NCBI GenBank assembly: GCA_036277115.1
Contig: DASUNM010000027.1
Location: 186,001-250,000 of the forward strand
Direction of reading: 5' to 3'
Source: Pyrinomonadaceae bacterium
GTDB taxonomy: Bacteria > Acidobacteriota > Blastocatellia > Pyrinomonadales > Pyrinomonadaceae
DNA length: 64,000 nt
Part shown: positions 43,833-55,336 of the stretch, piece after piece
Layout of the letters: every line of letters starts with the position of its first letter
Position numbering within the stretch: the stretch's first letter is position 1
Translations under genes and position numbers: made by a program
Notes under the pieces: generated by a model
Told to the model about the DNA's origin: nothing
What the model saw: the letters and a program-made list of their open reading frames with translations, nothing else
The model's database searches: none

Positions 43833-46613
43833 ATGGATTGGATCAAAGTTCGACGGCTGGCAACGATGTCGCGCCTCGCTTGGTTATTAATGGCGGGCGT
43901 GATTGTCCTGGCGTTGTCGAACACGGTTTGGGCGCAGAACACCGCAACTATGTCCGGCACGGTCAAGGATGCGTTCGATGCCGCCGTACCAAACGCCGAC
44001 GTGTCGCTGACGAACTCGCAGCAAGTCGTTTTGAAAGATGCAAAGACTGACGCGCAGGGCCGTTTCACATTCGATGGCATTCCGTCCGGCGTGTACGTGA
44101 TCGTCGTGTCTCGACCTGACTTCAACACGCACCGCCGCGCGGTGGAACTGACTTCGGGACAAAACGTTTCGATAGACATCCTTCTGCAAGTCAATCAGAT
44201 CAGTGAACAAGTCACCGTTACTTCCGAAGCAGGACTGGTCGCTGAAGCGCGCAGCGTCGCGCAACCGGTAAACGTCATGAACGAGGAGGAGATTCTGCAA
44301 CGGGCCACCGAAGTTGTCGCGCAGGTCGTTGATGAAGAGCCGGGCGTGAACCTGCAGCGCACCGCGCCGTCACTCAGCGCGGTGTTTGTCCGCGGACTCA
44401 CCGGCCGCAACGTCGGCGTTTACGTCGATGGCGTGCGCTACACGACCAGCGCGCAACGGGGCGGCGTCGGAACTTTTTTTAGCTTAATCGAACCTTCCAG
44501 CCTGGGCACGGTCGAAGTATTGCGCGGCCCCAGTAGTTCGCAATATGGCTCGGACGTGCTCGGCGGCGTCGTCAACTTCCTGTCTCACACGCCACGGTAC
44601 GGCGCGAACGAAAGCGAATGGCACGGCAACACCAACGTCTTCTATTCGTCCGTCACGAACAGCTTCGGCGGCAATCAATTGTTAACCTACGGCACGCGCA
44701 ATTTCGGGATTTTGTTCAATGTGAACGCGCGTCGGGTGAATCGCCTGCGACCGGGTGATGGCATCGATTCACATTCAGCCCTCACTCGCTTTCTTGGCAT
44801 CTCTTCGAGTTTGTTAGGAAGCCGTTTGCCCGATACGGGCTTCACGCAATACGGCAGCTTGCTGCGTACAAACTTCAATCTCAGTGATAAGACGCAATTG
44901 CTTTTCAGTTATGCGCGGAATCAACAGGACGCCGGCAAGCGCTACGATCAACTTCTCGGCGGCGATGGGAATCTGATCGCCGACCTGCGGAACCTGATGA
45001 CGGACTTTTTCTACGGCCGTCTCGTCCGGCAGGATTTAGGATTCTTCGACAACGCGTCATTCACCGTCTCTTACAACAGCCAGCGCGAGGAACGTGTCAA
45101 TCAGGGTGGGCAGGGCAACCCGGTCGGAGCGATCACTTTTCAGCCTGAGCGCACCACGGTGCTCGGATTCAACTTCTTCGTTGACAAACAAATTGGCGAT
45201 CGCAACACAGTTCTTTTCGGCGCCGACGTCTATCGAGATCACATTAACGCCAAGGGCGTAACTTTGGATCCGGTCACCCGGATCTTCACTCCTTCGCGGC
45301 CACGCATTCCGGACGGCGCCAGATATCTTTCGTACGGCGTGTTTGCGCAGGATGTTTTCACGGCGATTCCTGAGCGGCTTCGCCTCAGCGGCGCGATCCG
45401 CTACAACGTTGCATCCTACAGATCTCGCGCTGCTAATGCCGCAGTCGTCGGGGGACGACCATTGTTCCCTGATGACAGTGCGCGGTTCAGCGCCTTCTCA
45501 GGCCGGATCGGCGCGGTGGTCACACTCGGCGGTGGCTTCGATCTCGCCTTGAAATACGCGCGCGGTTTTCGCGCCCCGAACACAACGGATCTCGGCATCC
45601 TCGGCCTGGTGGGCACTGGTTTTGAAGTGGATGCCGGCACAGCGGCATCTCTCGGTGGATTCATCGGTACGACCGCGGGCGGTGATGCCGTGTCAACCGG
45701 AATTCCAGTCACGGGCTTAGGTCCGGAGACAACCGATAGTTTTGATTTCGGTCTACGTTACAGCCACAAGCGGGGCGCCTTTGAAGTCACGGCGTTCACC
45801 AGCAAGCTAAAGAACGTCTATTTCGATCAAGCCCTCGTGCTTCCTCCCGGCGCCGTGGGAACGTTCCTCGGCAGTGAACAGATCGTTGCGCAAAATGCGA
45901 ACGGACTTGTATTTGTGGCCGCGGCGACCGGCCCCGTCGTGGTTAGGGTCAATTTTGACGATGCACGATTCACTGGCGTCGAAGTCAACGGACAAGCGCT
46001 GCTGAGCCGGCGATTCAGCCTCAATGGCAACTTCACGGCGATTCACTCCAAGAGCCTCGTCAACAATCTGCCACCGAATGTCGAAGGCGGCACGCCCGCG
46101 CCCACGGGTTTTCTGAGTCTGCGATATCAACGTAACAACGGGTTCTATGTGGAAGGTTACTCAACGATCGCGGGAACGCAGGACAGACTTTCGAGTTTGG
46201 ATATTCCTGATCGGCGCACCGGTGCGGCGCGTTCGCGCGCACAGATTCAGAACTTCTTCCGCCGCGGCGCCTGTGTGCGCGGCATCACCACACCGGGAGC
46301 GACCGGCTGCGGTTCGGCGGGCGGCATTCTGATCTCCACCGGCGAGACACAAGCCCAGGTGCAGAATCGCGTACTGCCAATTGGCGCAACCATCAACGGC
46401 GTGACCGTGGTGAACAATGACACGCTCGTGCCGCTTTTCACCGAAGTTAAGTCTTATGCGCTGTTTGGACTGCGAGGAGCGTATCGCTTCGGGGACCACT
46501 CAGAGATCTTCGTTGATTTCGAGAACATCTTCGACAAGTCTTATCGCGGCATCAGTTGGGGAATCGACGGCGGCGGCCGTGGAGTGACCGTGCGGTATCG
46601 TTATAAGTTTTGA
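43833..46613 (+). CDS. TonB-dependent outer membrane receptor with N-terminal carboxypeptidase-regulatory-like domain
   Basis: 926 residues from MDWIKVRRLATMSRLAWLLM, with CGGAG five bases before the ATG; the frame is open for 131 codons upstream but that part overlaps the divergent MFS gene. Signal peptide (LLMAGVIVLALSNTVWAQ), then a carboxypeptidase-regulatory-like Ig domain (about 35-120), a plug domain (LRGPSSSQYGSDVLGGVVNF) and a beta barrel ending in the terminal Phe of VTVRYRYKF. Imports a large ligand (siderophore, vitamin or oligosaccharide) using TonB energy. The N-terminal Ig domain is typical of acidobacterial receptors. Confidence 0.93.
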   Translation: MDWIKVRRLATMSRLAWLLMAGVIVLALSNTVWAQNTATMSGTVKDAFDAAVPNADVSLTNSQQVVLKDAKTDAQGRFTFDGIPSGVYVIVVSRPDFNTHRRAVELTSGQNVSIDILLQVNQISEQVTVTSEAGLVAEARSVAQPVNVMNEEEILQRATEVVAQVVDEEPGVNLQRTAPSLSAVFVRGLTGRNVGVYVDGVRYTTSAQRGGVGTFFSLIEPSSLGTVEVLRGPSSSQYGSDVLGGVVNFLSHTPRYGANESEWHGNTNVFYSSVTNSFGGNQLLTYGTRNFGILFNVNARRVNRLRPGDGIDSHSALTRFLGISSSLLGSRLPDTGFTQYGSLLRTNFNLSDKTQLLFSYARNQQDAGKRYDQLLGGDGNLIADLRNLMTDFFYGRLVRQDLGFFDNASFTVSYNSQREERVNQGGQGNPVGAITFQPERTTVLGFNFFVDKQIGDRNTVLFGADVYRDHINAKGVTLDPVTRIFTPSRPRIPDGARYLSYGVFAQDVFTAIPERLRLSGAIRYNVASYRSRAANAAVVGGRPLFPDDSARFSAFSGRIGAVVTLGGGFDLALKYARGFRAPNTTDLGILGLVGTGFEVDAGTAASLGGFIGTTAGGDAVSTGIPVTGLGPETTDSFDFGLRYSHKRGAFEVTAFTSKLKNVYFDQALVLPPGAVGTFLGSEQIVAQNANGLVFVAAATGPVVVRVNFDDARFTGVEVNGQALLSRRFSLNGNFTAIHSKSLVNNLPPNVEGGTPAPTGFLSLRYQRNNGFYVEGYSTIAGTQDRLSSLDIPDRRTGAARSRAQIQNFFRRGACVRGITTPGATGCGSAGGILISTGETQAQVQNRVLPIGATINGVTVVNNDTLVPLFTEVKSYALFGLRGAYRFGDHSEIFVDFENIFDKSYRGISWGIDGGGRGVTVRYRYKF

Positions 46614-46617
46614 TTTG

Positions 46618-46681
46618 GAGTGGCACAGACTTCAGTCTGTGATCCAAAGAATGAAATCACAGACTAAAGTCTGTGCCACTC
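46618..46681. repeat. Inverted repeat, CACAGACTT family (26-bp ends)
   Basis: The ends GAGTGGCACAGACTTCAGTC.. and the reverse-complement ..GACTAAAGTCTGTGCCACTC differ by one base over 26 bp. It sits exactly between the convergent TonB receptor and aldehyde dehydrogenase stops, so could serve both as a bidirectional terminator hairpin. Confidence 0.8.
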
Positions 46682-46685
46682 CCTT

Positions 46686-48191
46686 CTACTTCCCAAACCA
46701 ACCAATCGGCTTACCTGACAGATCAACCCAGACACTCTTCACCTGCGTGTAGAGATCCAGCGCGCCCTTGCCCATCTCGCGCCCATAGCCTGATTGCTTG
46801 TAGCCGCCAAACGGTGACGCAGCGTTCATCATGTTGTAGGTATTGATCCAGACGACACCGGCCTTAATCGCTTTGGCGAAGCGATGCGCGCGCGTAATGT
46901 TCTGCGTCCAGATTCCGGCCGACAACCCGTAGATCGTGTCGTTCGCTTTCTGAATCAGCTCGTCGTCATCTTTGAAAGTGATGACGCTTGAGACCGGACC
47001 GAAAATTTCTTCCTGCGCGACGCGCATCTTATTATCGACTTCGCTGAAGATTGTGGGTTGAAAGAAGTAGCCGTTCTTAAACTCTTCGGCCAGTTCCGGC
47101 GATCCGCCCCCGCTAAACACTGTCGCGCCTTCCTCGCGCGCGATGTCCACGTAACCTTTGATCCGACTTAACTGATCTGCCGAAACCTGCGGCCCCATCC
47201 CCGTCGCTTTGTCCATCGGATCGCCGACTTTCACTCTCTCGGCTTTCTCTTTGAAGCGGCTGAGAAATTCATCTTTCGCTTTTTCTTCGACGAAGATGCG
47301 CGAGCCGGCGCAACACACCTGGCCCTGATTGAAAAAGATTCCCATCATCGCGCCGTTCACCGCCTGGTCGAGATCGGCGTCAGCAAAAATGACGTTTGGC
47401 GCCTTGCCGCCGAGTTCGAGCGAGACCTTCGTGAGGTTTTCCGCTGCCGCTCGCGCAATTATTTTCCCGACTTCCGTCGAGCCGGTGAAAGCGATTTTGT
47501 CGATCCCCGGATGCGAAGCCAGCGCCGCGCCGGCCGTCTCTCCGTAACCGGTCACGATGTTGACGACGCCTTCGGGAAAGCCTGCTTCCTGAATCAGCTT
47601 CGCAAGTTCGAGCGCGGTCACCGGTGTCTGCTCCGCCGGCTTCAACACCACCGTGTTGCCCGCCGCTAATGCCGGCGCGAGTTTCCACGCCGCCATCAAC
47701 AGAGGAAAATTCCACGGAATGATTTGGCCGCACACGCCGAGAGGCTCGCGCAGCGTGTAATTAAACATCTGCCCGGGCACAGGGATCGTCTCGCCTTCAA
47801 TCTTCGTGGCCCAGCCAGCGAAGTATTCAAAGTTTTCGACTACGCCCGGCAAATCAATGTAGGTCGATTCCTTGATGGGCTTCCCGTTGTCGCGCGTTTC
47901 CAGTTCCGCGAGCTGCGCCGTGTCGCGTTCGATCAACTGCGAAAGTTTATAAAGCAGCCGCCCGCGATCGCGCGCGCTCATCTTTGACCATTTGCCTTCG
48001 TAAGCCTTGCGCGCGGCGGCGACGGCTTTATCGACATCGGCTTTGTCGGCTTCGGCAACCTCGGCGAACGTCTCGCCCGTCGCCGGATTCGGAGACGTGA
48101 AAGTCTTCCCTGATTCGGAATCGACAAATTGACCGTCAATGAAAAGCTGTTGACGCCGTGGTTCATTCTGCGCTGGTTGTGGTGTTGACAT
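46686..48191 (-). CDS. Aldehyde dehydrogenase
   Basis: 501 residues, full length. NAD(P)-dependent oxidation of aldehydes to acids in the cytoplasm. The general base glutamate lies in LELGGKAPNVIF, the nucleophile cysteine in FNQGQVCCAGSRIF (about residue 303), and the Rossmann-loop motif is FTGSTEVGKIIA. Closest to betaine-/ALDH1-type enzymes; substrate not deducible. Convergent with the TonB receptor gene. Confidence 0.95.
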   Translation of the reverse strand: MSTPQPAQNEPRRQQLFIDGQFVDSESGKTFTSPNPATGETFAEVAEADKADVDKAVAAARKAYEGKWSKMSARDRGRLLYKLSQLIERDTAQLAELETRDNGKPIKESTYIDLPGVVENFEYFAGWATKIEGETIPVPGQMFNYTLREPLGVCGQIIPWNFPLLMAAWKLAPALAAGNTVVLKPAEQTPVTALELAKLIQEAGFPEGVVNIVTGYGETAGAALASHPGIDKIAFTGSTEVGKIIARAAAENLTKVSLELGGKAPNVIFADADLDQAVNGAMMGIFFNQGQVCCAGSRIFVEEKAKDEFLSRFKEKAERVKVGDPMDKATGMGPQVSADQLSRIKGYVDIAREEGATVFSGGGSPELAEEFKNGYFFQPTIFSEVDNKMRVAQEEIFGPVSSVITFKDDDELIQKANDTIYGLSAGIWTQNITRAHRFAKAIKAGVVWINTYNMMNAASPFGGYKQSGYGREMGKGALDLYTQVKSVWVDLSGKPIGWFGK

Positions 48192-48217
48192 GAATAGAAT
48201 TTAGCATTGTCGTGAAA

Positions 48218-48282
48218 TCAGTACCACCTGCGGTAGCAGGTGGGTAATCGCTAACCCATCCGCTACCGCGGACGGTACTGAC
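48218..48282. repeat. GTCAGTACC palindromic element, copy 3
   Basis: Left arm ATCAGTACCACCTGCGGTAG and right arm CTACCGCGGACGGTACTGAC. It is a shorter version (about 65 bp) of the elements at 11952-12032 and 33658-33750. It lies between the ALDH start and the DUF5996 gene. Confidence 0.8.
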
Positions 48283-48323
48283 CTCATTGTCTGACGGCTT
48301 CATCGGGCGTATCTTTGCACTTC

Positions 48324-49232
48324 ATGAACAATAACACCTGGCCCGAACTCATTCTCGAAGAATGGCAAGACACCCTTGCCACCGTCCACATGTGGACCCA
48401 AATTGTCGGCAAGATTCGCCTGGAGACCACGCCCCTCGTCAATCACTGGTGGAATGTGCCGATGTACGTGTCCGCGCGAGGCCTGACGACTTCGCCGATG
48501 CCTCTCGGTGATCGCATCTTCGAAATTGAGTTCGACTTCATCGATCACAAGTTGTGGATTGAGTGTAACGACGGCGCCACGGCAACTTTGGATTTGCGTC
48601 CTCAATCAGTCGCTGACTTTTATAAGGAATTGATGGCGGCGTTAAGCGGAGTCGGAATCGACGTTAAGATTTGGACGACGCCCGTCGAAGTTCCGGGACC
48701 TTCAACCGCCGTTCGCGAAGCCATTCCGTTCGAGCAGGATCAAACTCACAAGTCTTACGACGCCGAGTACGTGAATCGATTCTGGCACGCGCTGGTTTCC
48801 GTGGACGAGGTCTTTAAGGATTTTCGCACGCGCTTTCTCGGCAAAGTCAGTCCCGTGCATTTCTGGTGGGGCAGCTTCGATCACGCCGTCACGCGCTTCT
48901 CCGGCCGTCCCGCGCCGCCGCGCGAAGGCGCCGACAAGATCACCGCTGAAGGCTACTCACACGAAAATATCAGCCACGGTTTCTGGCCCGGAGGCAACGG
49001 CAACCAGGCCGCGTTCTATGCTTACTGTGCTCCCGAACCCGCAGGCCTCGGCGAAGTGAAAGTGAAACCCGCGGCGGCGTTCTATTCGAAAGAGATGAAC
49101 GAATTCTTCCTGCCCTACGACGCTGTTCGCCAATCCCCTTCACCGGAAAAAGATTTGATGGACTTTTGTCAGAGCACGTACGAAGCGGCGGCGGATTTGG
49201 CGAAGTGGGATCGAAAAGCGTTGGAGAGATAG
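48324..49232 (+). CDS. DUF5996 family protein
   Basis: 302 residues from MNNNTWPELILEEWQDTLAT. DUF5996 signatures: LVNHWWNVPMYVSARGLTTS, FIDHKLWIEC, and FWWGSFDHAVTRFSGR. Function of the family is not known to me; the predicted all-beta/alpha fold has no catalytic motif I recognise. Monocistronic. It is convergent with the HD-GYP/TIR gene, 54 bp apart. Confidence 0.9.
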   Translation: MNNNTWPELILEEWQDTLATVHMWTQIVGKIRLETTPLVNHWWNVPMYVSARGLTTSPMPLGDRIFEIEFDFIDHKLWIECNDGATATLDLRPQSVADFYKELMAALSGVGIDVKIWTTPVEVPGPSTAVREAIPFEQDQTHKSYDAEYVNRFWHALVSVDEVFKDFRTRFLGKVSPVHFWWGSFDHAVTRFSGRPAPPREGADKITAEGYSHENISHGFWPGGNGNQAAFYAYCAPEPAGLGEVKVKPAAAFYSKEMNEFFLPYDAVRQSPSPEKDLMDFCQSTYEAAADLAKWDRKALER

Positions 49233-49286
49233 TGCAGGAAACAACTGCCCAGTTCAAAGCCACGTGCGTCTTCCTTTACATTGCAT

Positions 49287-50942
49287 TCACCCTTCATGAG
49301 TTTCTACCATGCCTTTGGCTTGCAGGTCGCGCATCAACCGGACAAAGGCTCTAGAGAAGTGGTCACGTTCTTCCCAATGCGTAAAGTCACCAATATGGCG
49401 AGACCGCTGCACGTCAGCTGGCCATCCCGTTTTGATTGCGAAGACCGCATCATCCAACCGTACTGGAAACAATATCGTCTTATCTAGCTCTCTTTCGTTC
49501 TGCATCGCTGTTTCAACTTCTTTTTCAACCCAGTGACTGGACACCGAATTCTTAGACAAGACCAGCAGAAGTTTGTCGTAATGTCCAATCGACTCATCAA
49601 TACGAGTCCGAATGCGGTCGCCAATCCTAAGGTCTTCCGGCGCGAACCAGCATCGGACACCTTGTTTGCGCAGCGCCGAGTGTAGCTTTACTGCAAAATC
49701 GTCATCCTTACTTGAGTAACTAATAAAACACGATTGAAAATGTCTACGATCTTGCATCGGCATGGCCAACGGGTCGGCGTTTACTTCAAACCAACCGCGT
49801 GCATTCGCAAGCGCATTCGAGGCCAACTGCGCGATTACCTCTATGATTCGCATCTGGTCCTCGGAATACTGTTGCGTACTAGTTGAATACAGCGTAACAG
49901 CTCCGAGAAGTCGGTCGTTCTTAAACAGCGGCGTTGCAAGCATCGACCGATAACCTGAGGCATAAGCAGCTTCCTCGGCACGGAAATCGAGTTGTGGATC
50001 AATCCGACAAATTGTTCGGCCCTTTTCAAGTACAAAACCGGTAACACCCTCCCCTATGGCGGTGGATCTGCCTTCGAATAATGTTCGATTTTGGCCAACT
50101 ACCTTAGCAACATCTGCACGCGCCATGAATTCATCGTAGAGATAAACAACACAAGTGTCGAAGGGTAGAATTGAGCCAATTTTTGAGATGAGCCTCGACG
50201 TTATGTCATCGACCTGCAAAGACGATCCAAAGGCACGTGCAATTTCGTATAGCGTGTAGGCTTCTCGGTTCGCCTCGCTAATAGCCGTAAAACAAGAAGG
50301 GTTCAACGTCGAGGAGTTTTCGTCCTGTGACGCGAGACCGAGCACATACAATTTACTCTGTAAGCCTGAAAGATTGTCGAGAAACAGATCTACAAGACGT
50401 GGCTCGAACGCATTTCCAGACATTCTCACTAGAAGTTCACTGGCTTCTTTAGCCGTCATTCTAGCTCGGAACGGCGCGTCTTGCTGGACTGCGTCAAACA
50501 TATCGGCAACGCTCAAAATCCGAGCTAGCACCGGAATGGCTTCAGCTTTTAATCCTTCGGGGTACCCGAGCCCGTCCCATTGCTCATGATGATATAGAAT
50601 CGTCGGTAAGACCGGTCCGTAGAAGTCAACTCCCGCTAAAATTTGGTGCGCAATTGTTGTTCGCGTCTTTACTCGTTCGAACTCTGCCACCGTAAGGGCG
50701 CCAGGCTTATTAAGTATGTGATCTGGAATTGCTAGTTCTCCGATGTCATGCAATAAGGCTGCCATCGAGAGCGTAGCGATGTCTTTCTGCGAGAGACCAC
50801 TAAGAACGGCTAGTTCAGTCGCGTATAGTTGCACGCGACGAAGATGTAGATGGGAGCGCGCTCCGACTCGAGCACCGATCGCACTCGCGATCCTTTCAAT
50901 GACCGACACGTAGGTGGAAGACTTTTCTCGAGGAGAGTTCAC
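49287..50942 (-). CDS. HD-GYP, GAF and TIR domain fusion protein
   Basis: 551 residues from a GTG at 50942. Domain 1 (about 30-200) is HD-GYP: LLHDIGELAIPDHIL (HDIG, metal site), the partner HHEQWDGLGYPEGL and ARILSVADMFDAV; in this family these bind two or three metals and hydrolyse cyclic di-GMP. Domain 2 (about 235-390) is GAF: RTLFEGRSTAIGEGV and LEKGRTICRIDPQ fit the ligand pocket. Domain 3 (about 402-530) is TIR: SCFISYSSKDDDFAV, LHSALRKQGVRCWFAPEDL and SSHWVEKEVETAMQNERE, with the likely NADase glutamate in WVEKEV. No membrane segment. It is a single cytoplasmic polypeptide. Domain order and the combination are unusual; see findings. Confidence 0.9.
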   Translation of the reverse strand: MNSPREKSSTYVSVIERIASAIGARVGARSHLHLRRVQLYATELAVLSGLSQKDIATLSMAALLHDIGELAIPDHILNKPGALTVAEFERVKTRTTIAHQILAGVDFYGPVLPTILYHHEQWDGLGYPEGLKAEAIPVLARILSVADMFDAVQQDAPFRARMTAKEASELLVRMSGNAFEPRLVDLFLDNLSGLQSKLYVLGLASQDENSSTLNPSCFTAISEANREAYTLYEIARAFGSSLQVDDITSRLISKIGSILPFDTCVVYLYDEFMARADVAKVVGQNRTLFEGRSTAIGEGVTGFVLEKGRTICRIDPQLDFRAEEAAYASGYRSMLATPLFKNDRLLGAVTLYSTSTQQYSEDQMRIIEVIAQLASNALANARGWFEVNADPLAMPMQDRRHFQSCFISYSSKDDDFAVKLHSALRKQGVRCWFAPEDLRIGDRIRTRIDESIGHYDKLLLVLSKNSVSSHWVEKEVETAMQNERELDKTILFPVRLDDAVFAIKTGWPADVQRSRHIGDFTHWEERDHFSRAFVRLMRDLQAKGMVETHEG

Positions 50943-51027
50943 GTACCATGCACCAGCTGTTCAAACTATACCCTAACTCTTGACTTCCGAAACAAGCGCG
51001 GCACGGTCTCAGGCGGACGCTACGTTC

Positions 51028-53961
<2,934 letters not shown>

Positions 53962-54127
53962 AGGTTCTCAGAGTTTGCAGAGCGCCCGCTTGTGGCGGAC
54001 GATTCGTGCGCAATGTGCACGCACAAGGACGAAGAAAAGCGTCAAAGCTTCTCGCGCGAAACGTTTTGTTTGGGTAATTCAAATTCAATTTTAGGAGCGC
54101 GATCAGCAATCGTCAAGCACGCGCTTT

Positions 54128-54270
54128 CTCATTCACACCTCGGTTCAGCGAGGTGTGATCGGCTGACCACATGGTGCTGAACCGTTTTAACGGTTTCATT
54201 GAAGCCGTTGAAACGGCTGAGAATAAACAGGCTCCCCAACCACCTCGCTGAAGCGAGGTGTGAATGAAAA
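54128..54270. repeat. 143-bp palindromic multi-hairpin element
   Basis: The ends CATTCACACCTCG...TTCAGCGAGGTG and the reverse complement at 54241-54270 match in 27 of 28 bases. Inside there are two more 7-bp hairpins, AACCGTT-TT-AACGGTT (54180-54196) and AGCCGTT-GA-AACGGCT (54203-54218). Four stem-loops in a row with no ORF make it a MITE- or BIME-like element. Confidence 0.8.
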
Positions 54271-54301
54271 TTAGTTTTCCCCAAGAGATCTTTAACCCTC
54301 T

Positions 54302-54331
54302 TTGCCGTCCCGTGTGACCATTTGTTATAGT
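54302..54331 (+). promoter_or_regulatory. Possible sigma-70 promoter for the DUF6335 gene
   Basis: TTGCCG (54302-54307) and TATAGT (54326-54331), 18 bases apart, resemble -35 and -10 boxes and lie about 94 bp before the ATG at 54425. Confidence 0.4.
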
Positions 54332-54424
54332 CCGATGAGTTTCAATCCCCCTTAACACTTTAATCATGTGACCGATTCTGAACAGAGAATCGTCCGCAAT
54401 GTTCTATTGAACGGAGAGTTCATC

Positions 54425-54823
54425 ATGCCGAAGAAAACGCCGGAAGCTTTCGAATACTTGAGCAACGATCCAAACTTCGTACCGGATCCGGAAATCGAAG
54501 AATTCATGGAAGAAGAGATTGCGCACGCGCCGAAAGATCCGGAATTGTTGGCGCAACGCCTGCACAACAACACCGCGGCATCGCCCGCGGACACAGGTGG
54601 CGACCTGGACGCGGACTGGGAAGATGTAAACAACGCCGGCTCAGAAACCTTTGCCGGCGACAGTCCGACTCCGGATCAATCCCTCGTCGAAGAAAATGCC
54701 AAGGCGATCGGCGTTAGTTTTGAAGACAACGAAGAACTCGACTTTCTCGAGAAGATTGAAAAGCGGGATCGCGATCGATACGAACTGGAAGAGCAATCCA
54801 AGACACGCGACGATATGATCTAA
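54425..54823 (+). CDS. DUF6335 family protein
   Basis: 132 residues from MPKKTPEAFEYLSNDP, with GGAGAG eight bases upstream. Highly acidic. The core GGDLDADWEDVNNAG then ETFAGDSPTPDQSLVEENAK and AIGVSFEDNEELDFLEKIEK closely matches the DUF6335 pattern (GD.DA.WE..N..G.E..GG..PTPDQ..V...G.A.G). Function of the family is unknown. An in-frame ATG exists upstream at 54368 but has no ribosome site. Confidence 0.85.
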   Translation: MPKKTPEAFEYLSNDPNFVPDPEIEEFMEEEIAHAPKDPELLAQRLHNNTAASPADTGGDLDADWEDVNNAGSETFAGDSPTPDQSLVEENAKAIGVSFEDNEELDFLEKIEKRDRDRYELEEQSKTRDDMI

Positions 54824-54828
54824 ATCGT

Positions 54829-54874
54829 ACCCATGCCTCCGGCATGCTGCACGCCAGAGGCGTGCGCACCATAC
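54829..54874. repeat. Pair of REP-like hairpins
   Basis: CATGCC-TCC-GGCATG and GCACGCC-AGA-GGCGTGC, both with three-base loops; the second is followed by GCACC. The same shape and GCGTGC(G/A)CACC/GTACC ending appear at 40885-40909. Confidence 0.65.
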
Positions 54875-54934
54875 GCGACGAAGTGTAATTTCACGCCGCA
54901 AGATCTGTCTGACAATATTCAACGAAGCTGCGAA

Positions 54935-54986
54935 AGCAGCGGATGTATTTAAGCCCAAGGAGCAGCGGATGTATTTAAGCCCAAGG
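54935..54986. repeat. 26-bp exact tandem duplication
   Basis: The 26-bp unit (AGCAGCGGATGTATTTAAGC plus six bases CCAAGG) occurs twice directly in a row, with no difference. Confidence 0.95.
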
Positions 54987-55336
54987 CGAGGCCTTGCGAG
55001 CCTTGGGTTGCGAGCGTTAGTAAAATTGAAGGAGCCTCGGAGCGGCGACCTTGAGTTAGGTTATCGGAAGAGCGCTAGCAAGATTTCTCTTCAGAATGGG
55101 TCCCTCAACGAGGCTTCGCGTTGGCTCTGACTCGAGACTCAAACTCGGGACTGAGATGTCGCCCGCTTCGCGGGCTCCGCTGGTCTATAACGGGCATGGT
55201 TTCCCAAGGCTCGCAAAGCATCGCCTTGGCTTAGCTAAGACCGCTGCTACGCAGCTCGAAGAGTTTTCGCTCACCCCCGGCTTTCTGGGCAAGACTCTCT
55301 TGATCAAACCTTCTGCGATGTTTATGCTCCTTCACC

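Larger units (their letters stand above)
53962..54424. other. 463-bp spacer between acnA and the DUF6335 gene
   Basis: No convincing ORF is seen on either strand. It contains a small CGCACAATGTGCAC-type palindrome near 54008-54022, a multi-hairpin element at 54128-54270, and a possible promoter at 54302-54331. Confidence 0.6.
54824..55336. other. 513-bp repeat-rich spacer without a gene
   Basis: Contains two REP-like hairpins (54829-54874), a 26-bp exact tandem duplication (54935-54986), and several inverted CCTTGGG/CCCAAGG segments (54950-54960, 55012-55017, 55203-55208). Small frames here end in unlikely protein and I reject them. It looks like degraded repeat or mobile-element DNA. Confidence 0.6.
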
